Shown here: piece by piece, positions 10,906-22,269 of the stretch
Position numbering within the stretch: the first letter of the stretch is position 1
Layout of the letters: each line of letters starts with the position of its first letter
Assembly (NCBI GenBank): GCA_022747635.1
Contig: JAKTNV010000009.1
Location: 5,126,064 to 5,190,063 of the forward strand
Direction: 5' to 3'
Length of the DNA: 64,000 nucleotides
Origin: Hetaerina americana
Taxonomy: Eukaryota; Arthropoda; Insecta; Odonata; Calopterygidae
Position numbers and translations under genes: made by a program
Notes under the pieces: generated by a model
Database searches by the model: none
What the model was told of the DNA's origin: nothing
The model's input: only the letters and a program-made list of their open reading frames with translations

Positions 10906-12428
10906 TCATATTACAAACTTCAACAAATTAGACTTGATACTGAACGATAACCGTTGAGTCCAAGGTATAGGAAATATCAATGTCGTCAAAGCAAAGAAGG
11001 AATGAAAGAGATTTGAAGATAATTACTCAAGGAACGACTGTTGTGATTTCAAATGTACTACAGCTACTATCATGAATCACGAACACTTTTCACGAGATCA
11101 TTATAAAAATCTGCAATCCAGCTTAACGTATTTTTATCTATGCCATAGGCTTATAGTTTGATATAAGAAGATTTGTCAAAAGTGTTTATAAAATCTAAAA
11201 TCATCGTCAACTGTAACAATATTACCACCCCAACGAACCCAAAATATCATAAACCAAAATGTCTTGTTACGGGTCGCAGGATGTTCCCTCTCGGATACCA
11301 TGCGAATATTTCTTCAATGAATCCTGACTGTTCAGATGTCGCGTTATCAAACTGCAAGCTATGTGTGCCATGATGTCGCATTGTATAGATATGAGGGAGA
11401 TACAGGCAGAGGAGGACGAGGGAGATGCAGGGAGAAGGGGAGATGTAGGTACACATTCAGGTCTGTAGACACTGAATTATTTCCCGTCTCCGATCTTAAA
11501 TAATGTGTTTCGTCAGCTATTTCTCAATTATTCGGATCCATGACCAGCTAGCAACTTTTTCATATAAATTTAAGTCAGAGACGCAATTACCAGCTATATC
11601 ATCATATATTCCAGCTGGTGTTTGTTTGGAACCCGATCTATTGAATGCTTGTCAGCATTCTACTATGTCTATTCTACCATGTGAAATTTCAGTTTAAGAA
11701 ATCAGGCGGAAAAAAATTATTAATTTACTTGAAGAAGGTCTTTGATAAGAACTTTGTGAAAACGCATAAAAAAAGGAAGTTTTGTCTTTTCTGAGTATCT
11801 TGTTACTTTTTTAACTGCATCACGCTCAGTCTCGTGAAAACGGAAACAAGGTACCTAAAGAAGTCACATACCTGATGAAACCACTCGTTTCAATTATCGC
11901 CTTTTTCTTTCTTTGGGTGATTTAGCTGTTGAATTTATTTCCTAAGCATTCCCGATAAATGGCCCAAAATGCTTTGGATTTTCGACCAAATTCTTAGCTA
12001 TACTCGTATGTATTCTTTTGATTTCGAAAAACACTTTTAAAACTGCTCACTTGCCATTGCCCCTAGATATCTTACAAATATGTTACGAGTAATATATTTT
12101 CATCTGGTGCAATCGTGAACAAACTATTCGTCACCGGAGACACTATTACGCGTATTTTTCATCTTAGCGTCCTGTGACGTTTTCATCATTTCCTATCGCT
12201 CGCATTTTACGCTCTCGGAGCCGAGTTTTCTTTTTATAATTTGCTTAACGAAATCTTGGACTGCGGAGCGCATGTTTCCGAGTTAGTAATTCCACTTGTC
12301 CCCATCATTTCAGTGCCCCCTAACATTCTTAAATTCATCCGTTGAGCTCTTCCGCGGACAGTTTAAGCCATCATAGTGTCATTTTTTTAAACAAAGACAT
12401 TTTTTACCAAATACAAAATAAAACTAAA
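10906..12428. other. No gene recognised
   Basis: AT-rich DNA. Open frames at 11173-11456 and 11503-11697 have ordinary composition but match nothing I recognise and have no repeats around them. Confidence 0.45.
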
Positions 12429-12564
12429 CAAAAGGTGTCATAATGTTTTATTCAGACGACCGACCAGCTTCGGTGAACAGTCGGAATATTTACATTCCTT
12501 TACTGAACTGTCGACTTTTCGACGAAATGTTCCGTCGTTTGAATAAAACATTATGAAACTTTTG
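12429..12564. repeat. MITE-like hairpin, 31-32-bp inverted ends
   Basis: 12429-12460 and 12534-12564 are inverted copies sharing TCATAATGTTTTATTCA with about three mismatches. The whole unit is 136 bp with no coding capacity, which fits a miniature inverted-repeat element. I did not find a clear target duplication. Confidence 0.7.
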
Positions 12565-13814
12565 AAAGTTATGTTTTTTCTCCGTTCATCATAAGGTACC
12601 GAAAAGGTGAGCCTAATGCTAATGAGGGCAGGAAAAGTTTTGTTTAAAACTTCGTAATTCTAACTGAACGTCCGCAAATTTATGCCGTTAATATCGTGTG
12701 ACCGCTTGTTTATTTAATAATTTCTGTTTTGAAGACCATTTTGGGACCATCTTGCTATTTCCCCACTGCATCAAAATATCTTGGAATTATTTTTTTCTTT
12801 CCTTCGATATTCCTCTTCCAGCCTCTACTGCTCTCTCACGATACCTCTCCATGTTTTTCTCCATTCAATTCACACTCCCAATTCCTCGCTATTTCTACAC
12901 CACGCAAATCTCTCTGGAAAAGTTGACTGATATATAATTTTAAATCACTACCTGTCGATAAGCTAGAAAAAGGCTGATGAAGATGAATCTCGAGATTAGA
13001 AATCATTTCTAAGAATCTTTACAATCGTACAAGTTATTTAATTCATCCGGGATGTATGCGTACATTACATAATTCCCAAAGGGCACGCCGGATTTCGACA
13101 GTAGGGCATTTTTTAAGAGATAGAGTTTGCCGTGAGGTTGGCACGGAAATCACCCGAACGATTGTGAACGATGCACGAGAAAATGGAATTAATGCAATTT
13201 GTTGTACAGCGCGTGAAATGACGGGTTATCGACAAGTTCCTTTGAAAGAGATCTGGAAACTCGATTGAGGTAATTTGACAAGAAGCGATGATTTATTATT
13301 ATTTACGCAATTTTATGACAAGAAAAATATGACATATAAAATGATGAAAACAATTTTCGTAATATTTCGCGCGCCAATTTTACCAGTAAGAGATACCTAA
13401 TCTTATAGAAATGATTTTCTTCTACGAGAATGTTCCTGTCAATTTGAATGCCAACTGCCACCTTAAGATTTTAACAACGGTGACGTGACAGGGAGTGGCA
13501 CTCAGAATGCTTGAAAAAGAATTAATACTGTAATTGAAAGTTTTCCATTCAACCACATCGAGAGCGGTGGAATATTTTGTGAGCAAGTTAAGAGAACCTC
13601 AAAAAGACATTACGTACTTGAAGGATTAAGGGAAGAATAGGGATATTTATCGTCATGAAACAACAAGGAAAAACCGTAGTTGTGTAGAGAAATGAATATT
13701 TCCGGAAAATGATAATTTCTAATCCACTCAAGCGATGTTTTTCTTAGCACTAGCACCAAAAGTTCTAGTAATCAGGAAGGCTCCGGCGCCTTAAATATCC
13801 GCACTCCACTCGTC
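12565..13814. other. No gene recognised; one 70-residue open frame
   Basis: 13056-13268 (+) is open for 70 codons, with unbiased composition and a charged C-terminal half. I recognise no domain, splice context or neighbour that supports it. The rest is AT-rich. Confidence 0.35.
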
Positions 13815-14125
13815 TTAAATTGTTTTAGTATTGAGGGGAGGCGACCGACTGCTGATATCATTTGCGCCATAGGGGATGGATAAGAAAGGATGAAGGTCGG
13901 AGAGAAACCTGGCGTCGGCATTAGCCTACTCTTTACGAAAGGCGCCAAGGGGTCCGCAGTTTAACGTCCCATCCGACGGACGGCGTACTCACTCTTAAGT
14001 GCCCTCCACAATTCACCTCAAGTAGGAATCGAGATACCAATGAAAAATATTTGACACCGCTAGGATTTGAACCCAAGCCCTCTGGGTAGGAAGCCAGTAC
14101 GATAGCCACCGAACCGATCCCGATC
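13815..14125 (-). mobile_element. tRNA-derived SINE (family 2) with conserved core
   Basis: The minus strand begins with a tRNA-like head: GGTGGCTATCGTACTGG, then GGGTTCAAATCC as the B box. A body follows with GATGGGACGTTAAACTG, GCGCCTTTCGTAAAG and TAATGCCGACGCC. A GACGTTAAA core next to a tRNA head recalls the SINE superfamilies with shared central domains. The tail near 13820 is poorly defined. Only one copy is in the window. Confidence 0.75.
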
Positions 14126-14889
14126 CCGACTCGTCTTAGAGCCTGCGTACACTCCAAAACCGCACACTCGAAAACCGCACAACACTGGCCTTCGGGCTAA
14201 AAACTCCTTTCCGTTCTCATAATAATTTGTGCTATGTGTTTTATTTTTGAAAAAAAACAAGACCGAAGATGAATCAGAGTCCTGATGACACATCGGACAT
14301 CTTAGCACCTAATGTGGGAACTTTTTGCAGTTTGGAAATTGTGGAATAAAAGAAACGGCGAACAAAAGATAAAACTTAAAATGCAGGGTTCAATGCTTAC
14401 CATGGAAAACCTAGTTAAATATTTGGTAATTGTACTAACACCACGCCTTTCATAGGGAGTACATATCAGGACAATATGCAGATCCACTTCTAAGAATCTC
14501 GGCTTCATTAAACGGGTCTTGGGACAATGTAATGAGTAAGTACAAGAGAGGTGTTATTTAGTTAAGCCTGTTTAGGAATATGCCGTAAGTATTTCGGAAC
14601 CTAGGGAGAAAGTTTGGCAAAAAATGTTTCATAGGTTCCAGAGAAAATACACCAGATTCATTATTCTGTTATAATAAAAAGACGAGTGTGACAGGTCTTC
14701 AAGAAGAATCGCGCTTGGAACCACTTGAAATGCGAAGCCTTTCTTTACCTGAAAAACTGCATAACCTTTGTATTACTCATATTTATTATCATCCCGTTTA
14801 TATTGCCCAAAATTTCCATCGTACTCAGTAATTCTAAATTCCCATTGGAAGACTGAAAAACTAAAGCCTGTTATATTGGTATTATTTAT
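14126..14889. other. No gene recognised
   Basis: AT-rich DNA with no coding signal, ending in an (ATT)n run next to the LINE 3' end. Confidence 0.5.
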
Positions 14890-14964
14890 TATTATTATTG
14901 CGTAATCTAACAGTAAAGGTAGGTAAAATAATTTGTGACTCCTAGCAAAACACAACATCCTACT

Positions 14965-16167
14965 CTACATCAGGTCCCTCTTCAGCTCTGAGTACTTTCT
15001 TCCTCCCTTCATCCCGTCCAACATCCCTATCCTGTTCCTTCCCTTTACTCGTTTGCCTAACATTCTCCCCTCTATTACAGTCTTCAACATCCCGTTGCCG
15101 GTCAATACGCCACTCATCAACTTTTCCGGCCTCCATAGGATTGCTCCCAACAAACCCCTCTCTTCGCCCACCATACCAAGTACTTCCTCATTTGTTTTCT
15201 TCTCTGTCCATTTCACCTTCTCCATTCTTCTCCACACCCACATTTCAAAAGCCTCCAATCTACGTTTGTCCTCCTGCTTCAATTACCACCTTTCCGCGCC
15301 GTACATAGCTGGGCTCAATATCTAACTTTTTACGAGTCTTTTCTTAACATCCTTACTCAACGTCCCTGTCATCAACTCCCTCCTCCTTGTGAAAGCCTCT
15401 TTGCCTAGCGCAATTCTTCTCCTTACGTCCCTACTACTTTGACCGTGTTGGTCCAAAACACTACCGAGATACGTAAACTGTTCTATCTGTTGTAGTTTTT
15501 GCCTCCTATTTTAATGTACAGCTTACCCGATTTCCGAATTTCTTTCCAGAAAATCGGAAAAACTTGTTTTATTAATTTTTATTCACATCCCATACCTGTC
15601 GCACTGAATTTCCAATTCACTCAGCAATGCTTGCAATCCCTTGGCTGACTGACAAACTAAAGCTTAGTAATCAGCAAACCTAACTGATTTTATGAATTCC
15701 CCGCCGACTTTCATTCCTACCTCTAGTTCTTCCCATGCCTCTTTGATCATTTCCTCTGCGTACAGGGTGAACAGCAACGGTGATAATTGGCACCCCTGAC
15801 TTACACCTCTTCCTAACACTGCCCATCCGGCCTCCCCGTTTCCCACCCGCACCTGAGCAGTCTGAGACATGTACAGGTTACGGATTAGCCTCCTTTCCCT
15901 CCAATCTATTCCTATTTTCTTCAATATACTCATTAGTTTTTCCCAATTCACTCTATCAAACGCTTTTTCGAAATCTACGAAAAAGGCAAATAACTCCTGG
16001 TTGTGTTCTATATTCCTCTCGATTAATAATCTCATTACTGCAATGGCATCACGCGTACCTCTCCCCTTCCTATAACAAAACTGATTTTCCCCCAAGTAAT
16101 CATTTGCCCTACTCTTTATCCTTTTGTTTATGATCCTGATAACAACTTTAGCTGCGTGTAATATCAA
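14965..16167 (-). pseudogene. LINE reverse transcriptase, catalytic site lost
   Basis: Reverse transcriptase blocks in order: NQFCYRKGRGTRDAI (about 16087-16045), FVDFEKAFDRVNWEKL (about 15980-15935) and GVSQGCQLSPLLF (about 15797-15760). Where related copies read FADDQAL, this one reads FADY and then a stop (15678-15664), so the second catalytic aspartate is gone. The thumb and C-terminal region continue in pieces to 14965, ending GGRKYSELKRDLM. This copy cannot be active. Confidence 0.9.
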
Positions 16168-16344
16168 ACTTATTGTCCTATAGTCCTCACATATATGTAG
16201 CCTTTACCTTTTCTGGAATAGGAACTATTACTGACCTCACAAAGTCCTCCGGCCAGATTCCCTCCTAAGCTGTCTTCCTCTACGTCATGTTCCTTTTCTA
16301 TGTCTAACTTTGTTGGTCTTAGCTCTTTACTCTACAGTTATTCT

Positions 16345-17695
16345 TTATATTTCTTTCCATCTCTCTTGGATATTCCCTGCGTCAACTATTACCTTACCCG
16401 CCTCTTCTATAACTGCTATCATAGATCTCCCTTTCTTACTTCCCGATAAAGATTTAACTTTTCTGCACAGCGCGCCGATTTCACCCTTCCTCTGCAGACT
16501 TTCCATATCCTCGCACTGCGTCTTCCACCATGCTTCCTTTGCTTTATATGTTGACCCCCTCAATTTATTGTTCAATTCTTTGTACTTCATTTTACCTAAT
16601 TCTGTATTAACATTCTTCCATTTTCACCGCTCATCCATCTTTGGTATCATCTCATCCGTGATCCATGGTTTCCTAGTACTTTTAGCGTTAACGGTTCCAA
16701 TAGTGTCTTTTGCGGCTTTCGATAACCCTTTCTTGAAACTTTCCCATTTTTCTTCGATAGTACTTAGCTCTTTACCATTCTCCATGATTCCCTCCACTGT
16801 GTGTTTGTATTCCTTCCTTTTCAAACCATTTAATGCTTCTACATTCCATTTTCTAACTCGCCGCCCCTGCCTTATCTTTTTGAAACGGACGCTGCATTTC
16901 ATAACAACTAAATTGTGGTCTGAGTCCGCATCCGCTCCCGGGAAGCTATGTGAATATATCACACTGTTCCTAAACCTGTGTCTAACTAGGGTATATTCAA
17001 GCTGATACTTTTCTGAGTCACCTGGCATTTTCCATGTATACCTGCGTCTTTTGTGGTTTCTAAACCAAGTGTTGGTGATGGCTAACCCCTGTCTCCTGCA
17101 GAACTCAACTGCTATCTCCCCGCGGTCATTCCTCGTGCCTAAACCGTAGTCCCCGACATCGTCACCATCTCTTCCTTCGTCTACTGTCGCATTCCAATCC
17201 CCCATCACTATCAAATGTTTCCCTGCAGGAACACACGCGATCATGTCCTCTAACTGATCGTATATCCTATCGACCTCTTCTTCCTTATGGTTGCTCGGTG
17301 GCATGTATACCTGAATAATAACTTAGTTCGTCGGTTCTGCTCTTATCTCCACTAGTAGTATTCTATCCGTTACCTGCTCTATGTTGACTACGCTTCTTCC
17401 TACCTCTTCATTTAATACTATGGCAACCCCTCGTTGGCTCTCGTCCACGCTGGTGTATATTATTCTATACTTATCACTCCAGTAATCCCCGCTATCCTTC
17501 CACCTAACCTCGCATAGACCTAAAATATCTATATTTCCTTTTTCCATCTCTCGCTTAACATTCTCCAATTTCCCTGTCCCCCTCATTGTCCTAACATTCC
17601 ACGTTCCTATTCTAACTACTTTGGTCTTCTTCTCCTGCGTCCTCTGTCCTGCTGCTGCCGGTTTTCCCTTGCAAGGGTTTCGTGGGATGACGAAG
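16345..17695 (-). pseudogene. APE endonuclease and linker of the LINE, broken
   Basis: The frame carries VRIGTWNVRTM, LCEVRWKDSG, VMGDWNA (about 17205-17185) and a DSDHNLV block (about 16935-16915), the conserved set of an exonuclease-endonuclease-phosphatase fold. Two stops interrupt one otherwise continuous frame. One is a TAA after AEPTN near 17320, where the copy at 23.8 kb has a leucine codon. The other is a TGA after MDER near 16625, where the copy at 44.1 kb has arginine. A third stop follows QERWKEI at 16345. The reading frame would open inside antisense SINE sequence (17799-17697), which is not the element's native start. Confidence 0.85.
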
Positions 17696-17696
17696 T

Positions 17697-17937
17697 CCGG
17701 AGGGTTCTGGGTTATATTCCCGGCCAAGGCACTCTGGGTACCTGCAGCTCCACCCAAGCTATGTGATATTTCGCGTACTAGATCTTCCTGGGAAGCCATA
17801 ACCGGCTCGGAAAGGAACTGGCCCCCCTACCCTGATGTGTAAATTTCACACGCCGTTGGGCTTAGTACTAGGTGAACTCTACCATCACCTACCAAAACGA
17901 CCTTCGGGTTGATTAGTGTGTATGGTTTATATATAAT
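17697..17937 (+). mobile_element. SINE family 1, head-truncated, fused to the LINE 5' end
   Basis: Starts in the T-arm half of the tRNA-like head (GGTTATATTCCCGGCCAAGG) and keeps the whole body to GGGTTGATTAGTGTGTATGG. It abuts the 5' end of the minus-strand LINE with no spacer. Antisense SINE sequence therefore forms the first part of the open frame that runs into the LINE endonuclease. Confidence 0.8.
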
Positions 17938-17943
17938 AATAAT

Positions 17944-18102
17944 CCATAAACGCAGTAATCAACCCGAAGATCAGTTTGGTAGGTGATGGCAGGGTTCAAC
18001 CAGTACTAAGCCCGACGGCGTGTGAAATTCACACATCAGGGTAGGGGGGCCATTTCCTTTCCCAGTCCAACGCTCTATCCACTGGGCTACCGCGACCCAC
18101 GG

Positions 18103-18104
<2 letters not shown>
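17944..18104 (-). mobile_element. SINE family 1, internally deleted
   Basis: The 3' half of the body is intact. The sequence then jumps from CCTTTCCC straight to AGTCCAACGCTCTATCCACTGG, removing about 110 bp including the B box. It lies tail to tail with the SINE at 17697-17937, leaving a TA-rich centre, and its head at 18104 meets a long (TA)n tract. The loss of the B box should prevent polymerase III transcription. Confidence 0.8.
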
Positions 18105-18105
<1 letters not shown>

Positions 18106-18188
<83 letters not shown>

Positions 18189-18211
18189 TGTGTGTATATA
18201 TATATACTTAT

Positions 18212-18242
<31 letters not shown>
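18106..18242. repeat. (TA)n microsatellite with interruptions
   Basis: TA repeats with a TGCATGTGTG interruption near 18185. Open frames of Tyr-Ile repeats here are artefacts. Confidence 0.95.
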
Positions 18243-18254
18243 CACACATATATC

Positions 18255-18402
18255 TGTATGTGTTTGAGTACGACTTTGCTGGTGTGGAGTGGAATGAATT
18301 TGTGGGCTTTGCATGTAGTTTTACTTTCTTTAACGAGTGGTGAAGTAATACTCCCCGCCACATACCCTTACGAAGGCTTGCGTGGTACTATCAAGATGTG
18401 AA
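18255..18402 (+). mobile_element. CR1-like LINE 3' end
   Basis: Contains TTTGCATGTAGTTTTACTTTC, then a degenerate ACGGGTGGTGA block, CTCCCCGCCACA and GGCTTGCGTGGTA, matching the 3' end at 34480-34566. The TGTAGA tail is reduced to a degenerate stub. Confidence 0.7.
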
Positions 18403-18404
18403 TA

Positions 18405-19334
18405 TCTTGCAGTTTGCAAAATAGGCAAAACCGCTTTGTCTCGACTGAGAACCGCACATTATTTTGGCTTCCCGAAAAATGTTAGGCTTCCTAAAATCTA
18501 AAATAATAATAAATGCTAAAAATACCCCTGCAGGGCTTCGAAGAGAAAGCTGATTGAAGAGCAGAAGGATCATTTGCTTAGATCATCTCCTCTCCCTCCA
18601 CCCTAAATACGCAATCCCCTTTCCTTCTAACTCGGAGGGTGGGATGTAAATCACTTCCTCTTGAAATCACGACGCAATAAATCTTGTCGGCATCTCCGAG
18701 AGGCAGATCAACAATCCAGCGCACACTTAAACCGAAACCTAAATCCCTTTTTAATCATTTATCCACTTAGTTTGAAATGATTTTCCTGCAGTAAAAATGG
18801 AGTGAGAGTACACTCTGTTATTTTTATTCCTCCAGAGGCACCAACTCAAACGGCCTCTCTAACCCGCACACAATTATTTGCTCCCAATCTAAAACGCCCT
18901 CACCCGTTTCGAACCCTCAGACAATTCATTTTGACTTTTACGGCACGCGATTAAATTCCTTAGTACTCCTGGAATTTATCTCACTCTTAAATTGTAACAG
19001 TTTTGACCTTGTTAATGGTCACATTCGAGCCTCACATTCCCGAAAAGATTTCAAACTCGAAAGCCTTCTCAAATTCCTCAGCTCCACGAGTCGCGCTGCC
19101 GCCGCTTCGCCTTCACTTGTTCCCTCGCTCTGAATCCAACTTTCGTGCTCCGCAAAACGCGAGGAGCGAGGAGGTAGCGTGCACCAGATACAAAAGAATC
19201 AGGAGCGTTATACTATGTAGGATAGACTGTTATAAGAATCGTGAAGTATATTTTTCAAATTTGATGGTTTTCGGTAAATTTCACATGTTTTTACATCATG
19301 AAATGTTTTCACAGAAATATGCCGCTTCAAATTA
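18405..19334. other. No gene recognised
   Basis: Mixed-composition DNA; no family or intact frame seen. Confidence 0.5.
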
Positions 19335-19790
19335 GTTAATTTCACGTTAGTTAGGCCCCACATTGAGTATACTGCTGCAAGTGTATGGGATCCTCACGAA
19401 GTTGGCTTAATTTTGGAACTAGATCGAATGTAACGAAGAGAAGCGGAGAAGGTATGTGAAACGTTTAGCCACTAGATGACCGTAGGCTTAAATACAGGCT
19501 TAACTTATTGCGAGTAAATTTGAGGCAGGCTACTTATCTGAAGATATAAAAGATATATTTCGGGCCCCGACTTACTCGCAGGTAGATCATATCACCGCCG
19601 TAATATCAGAGAGATTTATAGTAAAACGGATAGATTTGAAATTCCGTTTCTTCCTTGTACTATTGGAGATCAAAATAGATGTCAGCAATTGCGTAGGAGA
19701 TCGTTAGAATTGTTTGTGCATATATTTTGTCAATACCCAGCAATTTCTTTATGCGTGTAATTCTTTTAATTTAATAGACTAATCTTTTAA
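19335..19790 (+). mobile_element. CR1-like LINE fragment, reverse transcriptase C-terminus
   Basis: Begins with remains of RPHIEYTAASVWDPH, the conserved block after the polymerase domain in CR1/jockey-like LINEs, followed by a decayed tail region. It is more diverged than the 33-36 kb copies and may belong to a sister lineage. Confidence 0.6.
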
Positions 19791-19924
19791 CCAGTTTTTC
19801 AGTATGATTTGATCACAAGTATCCTGTTATTGAATATTGTTGCATGTGTGTACTTTCTTTCGTGTGATTAAAATTTATCAAATGCATGATCAAACTAATA
19901 TTTGTGTAATTGAGGTAACATGAT

Positions 19925-20015
19925 TACGATTTTGCATGCATGGCTGGTGACCTAACACCCCCCGCCACACGCCCTTGCAGCGGCTTCCGATATATTACAC
20001 AAATGTAGATTTAGA
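19925..20015 (+). mobile_element. CR1-like LINE 3' end
   Basis: GGTGACCTAACACCCCCCGC is followed by the hairpin partner strand and a short TGTAGA-like tail. A 5'-truncated stub of under 100 bp. Confidence 0.75.
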
Positions 20016-20224
20016 CGCCAAGCAATGGCAAAACTTTCATTTCCCTATGAACTTGAATGTTTATTCAGAAACTGAAGAACCAAACCATGAACTTATCTGA
20101 AGAAGAAAGGTTCAAAAAAGTGCTGATACAAACAATAGTATTAGTTCTTTTCTGACGCAGTCTAATCGATCAGCGACATGTTCATGAATAGAGCGGGTTT
20201 ATCTAATGGAGAGTTTATCTACTT

Positions 20225-20330
20225 CAAAATACCACTAAAGCCGCCACAAGGGAGTGTGGCGGGGGGTGTCAGGTCACCACTCGTGAAAAAGAATAATACC
20301 ACATGCAAAAGTAACATAGTCATTCAAGCC
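20225..20330 (-). mobile_element. CR1-like LINE 3' end
   Basis: On the minus strand it shows the ACATGTGGTATTATTC-type block, GGTGACCTGACACCCCCCGC and the start of the partner strand. It lies in inverted orientation about 210 bp from the copy at 19925. Confidence 0.75.
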
Positions 20331-20334
20331 TACA

Positions 20335-20814
20335 CCCACTGTGGCATTCGCATCATCATTAAGCGTCAAAAATTGAAAAATATATACCATCTGACTGCTG
20401 TTCAACGGCTAGCACTAGACCTAGAGAACATACCATAATGTGTTAGATGTTGGGAACTGGAAGACAGCAGGCGGGGAGGGCAGGTTTGACCCGGGGCTCG
20501 GGGATGCGCGGACCATCACTTCATCAGAAAGACGGAATGGTTTCCATGATCCCGGTAAGTAGGCTTCCCATTTTGCCCATAAGTACCGATATCTGTTCGC
20601 CAAGAGTCCTGAAATAAAAGAAAGAAAGTGGCACGTCTTGGCGAAGTAATTTTTAAATTGTCTTTATGTTAATGGCCCAAAGCATTTCAAAAGCAAGATT
20701 AGGTCGGAATTGACGGCAAGAAAATTAGGTTGAAGCACCAACATCCAGGCCAAGAATTCTGGATTTTGGAATTGGGATGGACAGTGTTAGAAAGAGGAAT
20801 AAGTAAGGGATCTG
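20335..20814. other. No gene recognised
   Basis: I see no family, repeat or coding signal. Confidence 0.45.
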
Positions 20815-21170
20815 CATCTTCATCTACTTAACGCCCCGCGAGTCACCGCAAGGGCGTATGGCGGAGGGTATTAGGGGCACCACCCGTAATTGAGAAAAAC
20901 GGCATGCAAAAGCCACAAATGTATACAAACCACAAAAAAAACATGGTATGGATTCATACAAAAACCCTTTTACCCCACACACATACAGACACACACACAG
21001 CCAACCAACATACACATGCACCCACCTAATGCCCTTGCATGTCTAATTTTGTTCCGATTTGTAAATTATATGCTTTTAATGTTTCTAAAATGGCTTAGGT
21101 TTCTTACTATTATGATCCCTGATGTTTCGGGGAAAGAATGAGTATTTGCATCAATCTGTACTGGAATCTG
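20815..21170 (-). mobile_element. CR1-like LINE, 3' UTR and 3' end
   Basis: The 3' hairpin is at 20830-20880. The UTR runs upstream on the minus strand to the TTTCGGGGAAAGAATGAGTA block near 21130, which matches 36730 and 53420. Only the last few codons of the open frame could remain. Confidence 0.75.
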
Positions 21171-22195
21171 GTGCATGGAAACATGCTGCACAATACGACC
21201 ATATAGCAGGAGTAAAAAATACGCGGCGATGAATGATTTGCCTAAGACATCCGCCCTTCGTCCTTGGAGCTACCTCATGGCACTTAAACTGGCGCAACTA
21301 ATAGGAGTTAATTAGCCCAGTCAAGGCGCTGTAGGCATTTGTTTTAGGTGCCGAGGAGAAACATCATTTTTAATCATTAATCTCCAAGGCATCACAGGAT
21401 GAAGATAACAAAGAAAAAGGAAAAATGGAGGTCGCTAATGGGTTGCCCTCTCGTCAAACTATCGGGACGCCAAGGAAAGGACGTGGCGTCCATTCTCGTC
21501 TCCGTGATGACGTCATGCCTAATACTCAACGTCCACGACCCGCACATTAATAAGTTTCTTTCACTCCACGCCCGCCTCCTTTCGCACCTATTACGAACTA
21601 AAAGAAAGTACACGAAGGAAGAAAAGCGTTTCGGTCGCGTTGTGGTCATTTCGTGTTGCGAGTGCCCCGGAGGGCGGAGGGGTTCGCGTAGGGGGGCCTT
21701 GTTGCCCCCTGTCCTCGGGTGATTGCGCACGCCCCATTGAGGTGAATTTTGGGTGCGGCGGAGATCGGAAAAAATAAATGTAGGAGCAAGTGGAGGCTGT
21801 GCTGCGCAATAGAGGAGAGGAGATGTTTTCCGCCGGGAGGGTGTGGCGACGGTCTTGCTGGGGAATGGAGTGCAAAGGAGGGGAGGGGGCAGGGAAATAT
21901 TTAGATTGAAAGAGATGGAATGAGAGGGAAAAGGAGTTTTTTTTATGAAGAGGGGGACGGGGTGAGTCGGCGAGAAGAGTTGACGGCAAGGATCGTCTTC
22001 CTTTAGTCGCCTCCTGGAGAAGGGACGTACTCGTATGAATGAATGAGGACAAAGTTCTTGGTTTGAAAACCCCTGGCTTAGGAGCGGCAGGTGAAAAGTA
22101 TAAAGCACACTCACGAGTTATTTATTAATAATTGCGACGGAATTTAGCTCCGTCTACCTCAGAAGAAAGAGAAGTACCGGTAGATATCCTTACAA
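21171..22195. other. GC-rich asymmetric DNA, no gene recognised
   Basis: From about 21650 to 22000 the plus strand is purine-rich (many GGAG and GGGA runs). Long open frames on the minus strand are Pro/Ser-rich, as expected from pyrimidine-rich sequence; I reject them as genes. Confidence 0.45.
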
Positions 22196-22204
22196 CAACA
22201 AAAA

Positions 22205-22234
22205 AATATATAAATATATATATATATATATATA
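22205..22234. repeat. (TA)n microsatellite
   Basis: Short TA tract close to the 3' end of the RTE-like LINE at 22270. Confidence 0.85.
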
Positions 22235-22269
22235 CATATATTATTATTATTAAGTAATATACCGGTTAA

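Larger units (their letters stand above)
14890..17695 (-). mobile_element. RTE/BovB-like LINE, fullest copy
   Basis: About 2.8 kb of a non-LTR retrotransposon on the minus strand. In order it holds an APE-type endonuclease, a linker and a reverse transcriptase, and it ends near a TTATTATTATT tract. Such elements nick target DNA with the endonuclease and copy their RNA at the nick. The 5' end stops inside the coding region and is joined directly to a SINE at 17697. Nonsense codons and a deletion of about 130 nt near 16260 make it inactive. Long stretches nevertheless stay in one frame, so it is younger than the CR1-like copies. Other copies: 22270-24620, 27655-27955, 41140-42775, 44064-45185, 46715-46950, 47655-48115, 58555-59520. 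Confidence 0.92.

Noticed and set aside
13056..13268. 70-codon open frame as a host exon
   Set aside because: Plausible composition, but no recognisable domain, neighbour or splice evidence.
16310..17005. 231-codon open frame on the plus strand
   Set aside because: Antisense shadow of the RTE-like LINE endonuclease and linker.
21392..22114. 240-codon open frame on the minus strand
   Set aside because: Low-complexity Ser/Pro content from purine/pyrimidine asymmetry; no recognisable family or conserved block.
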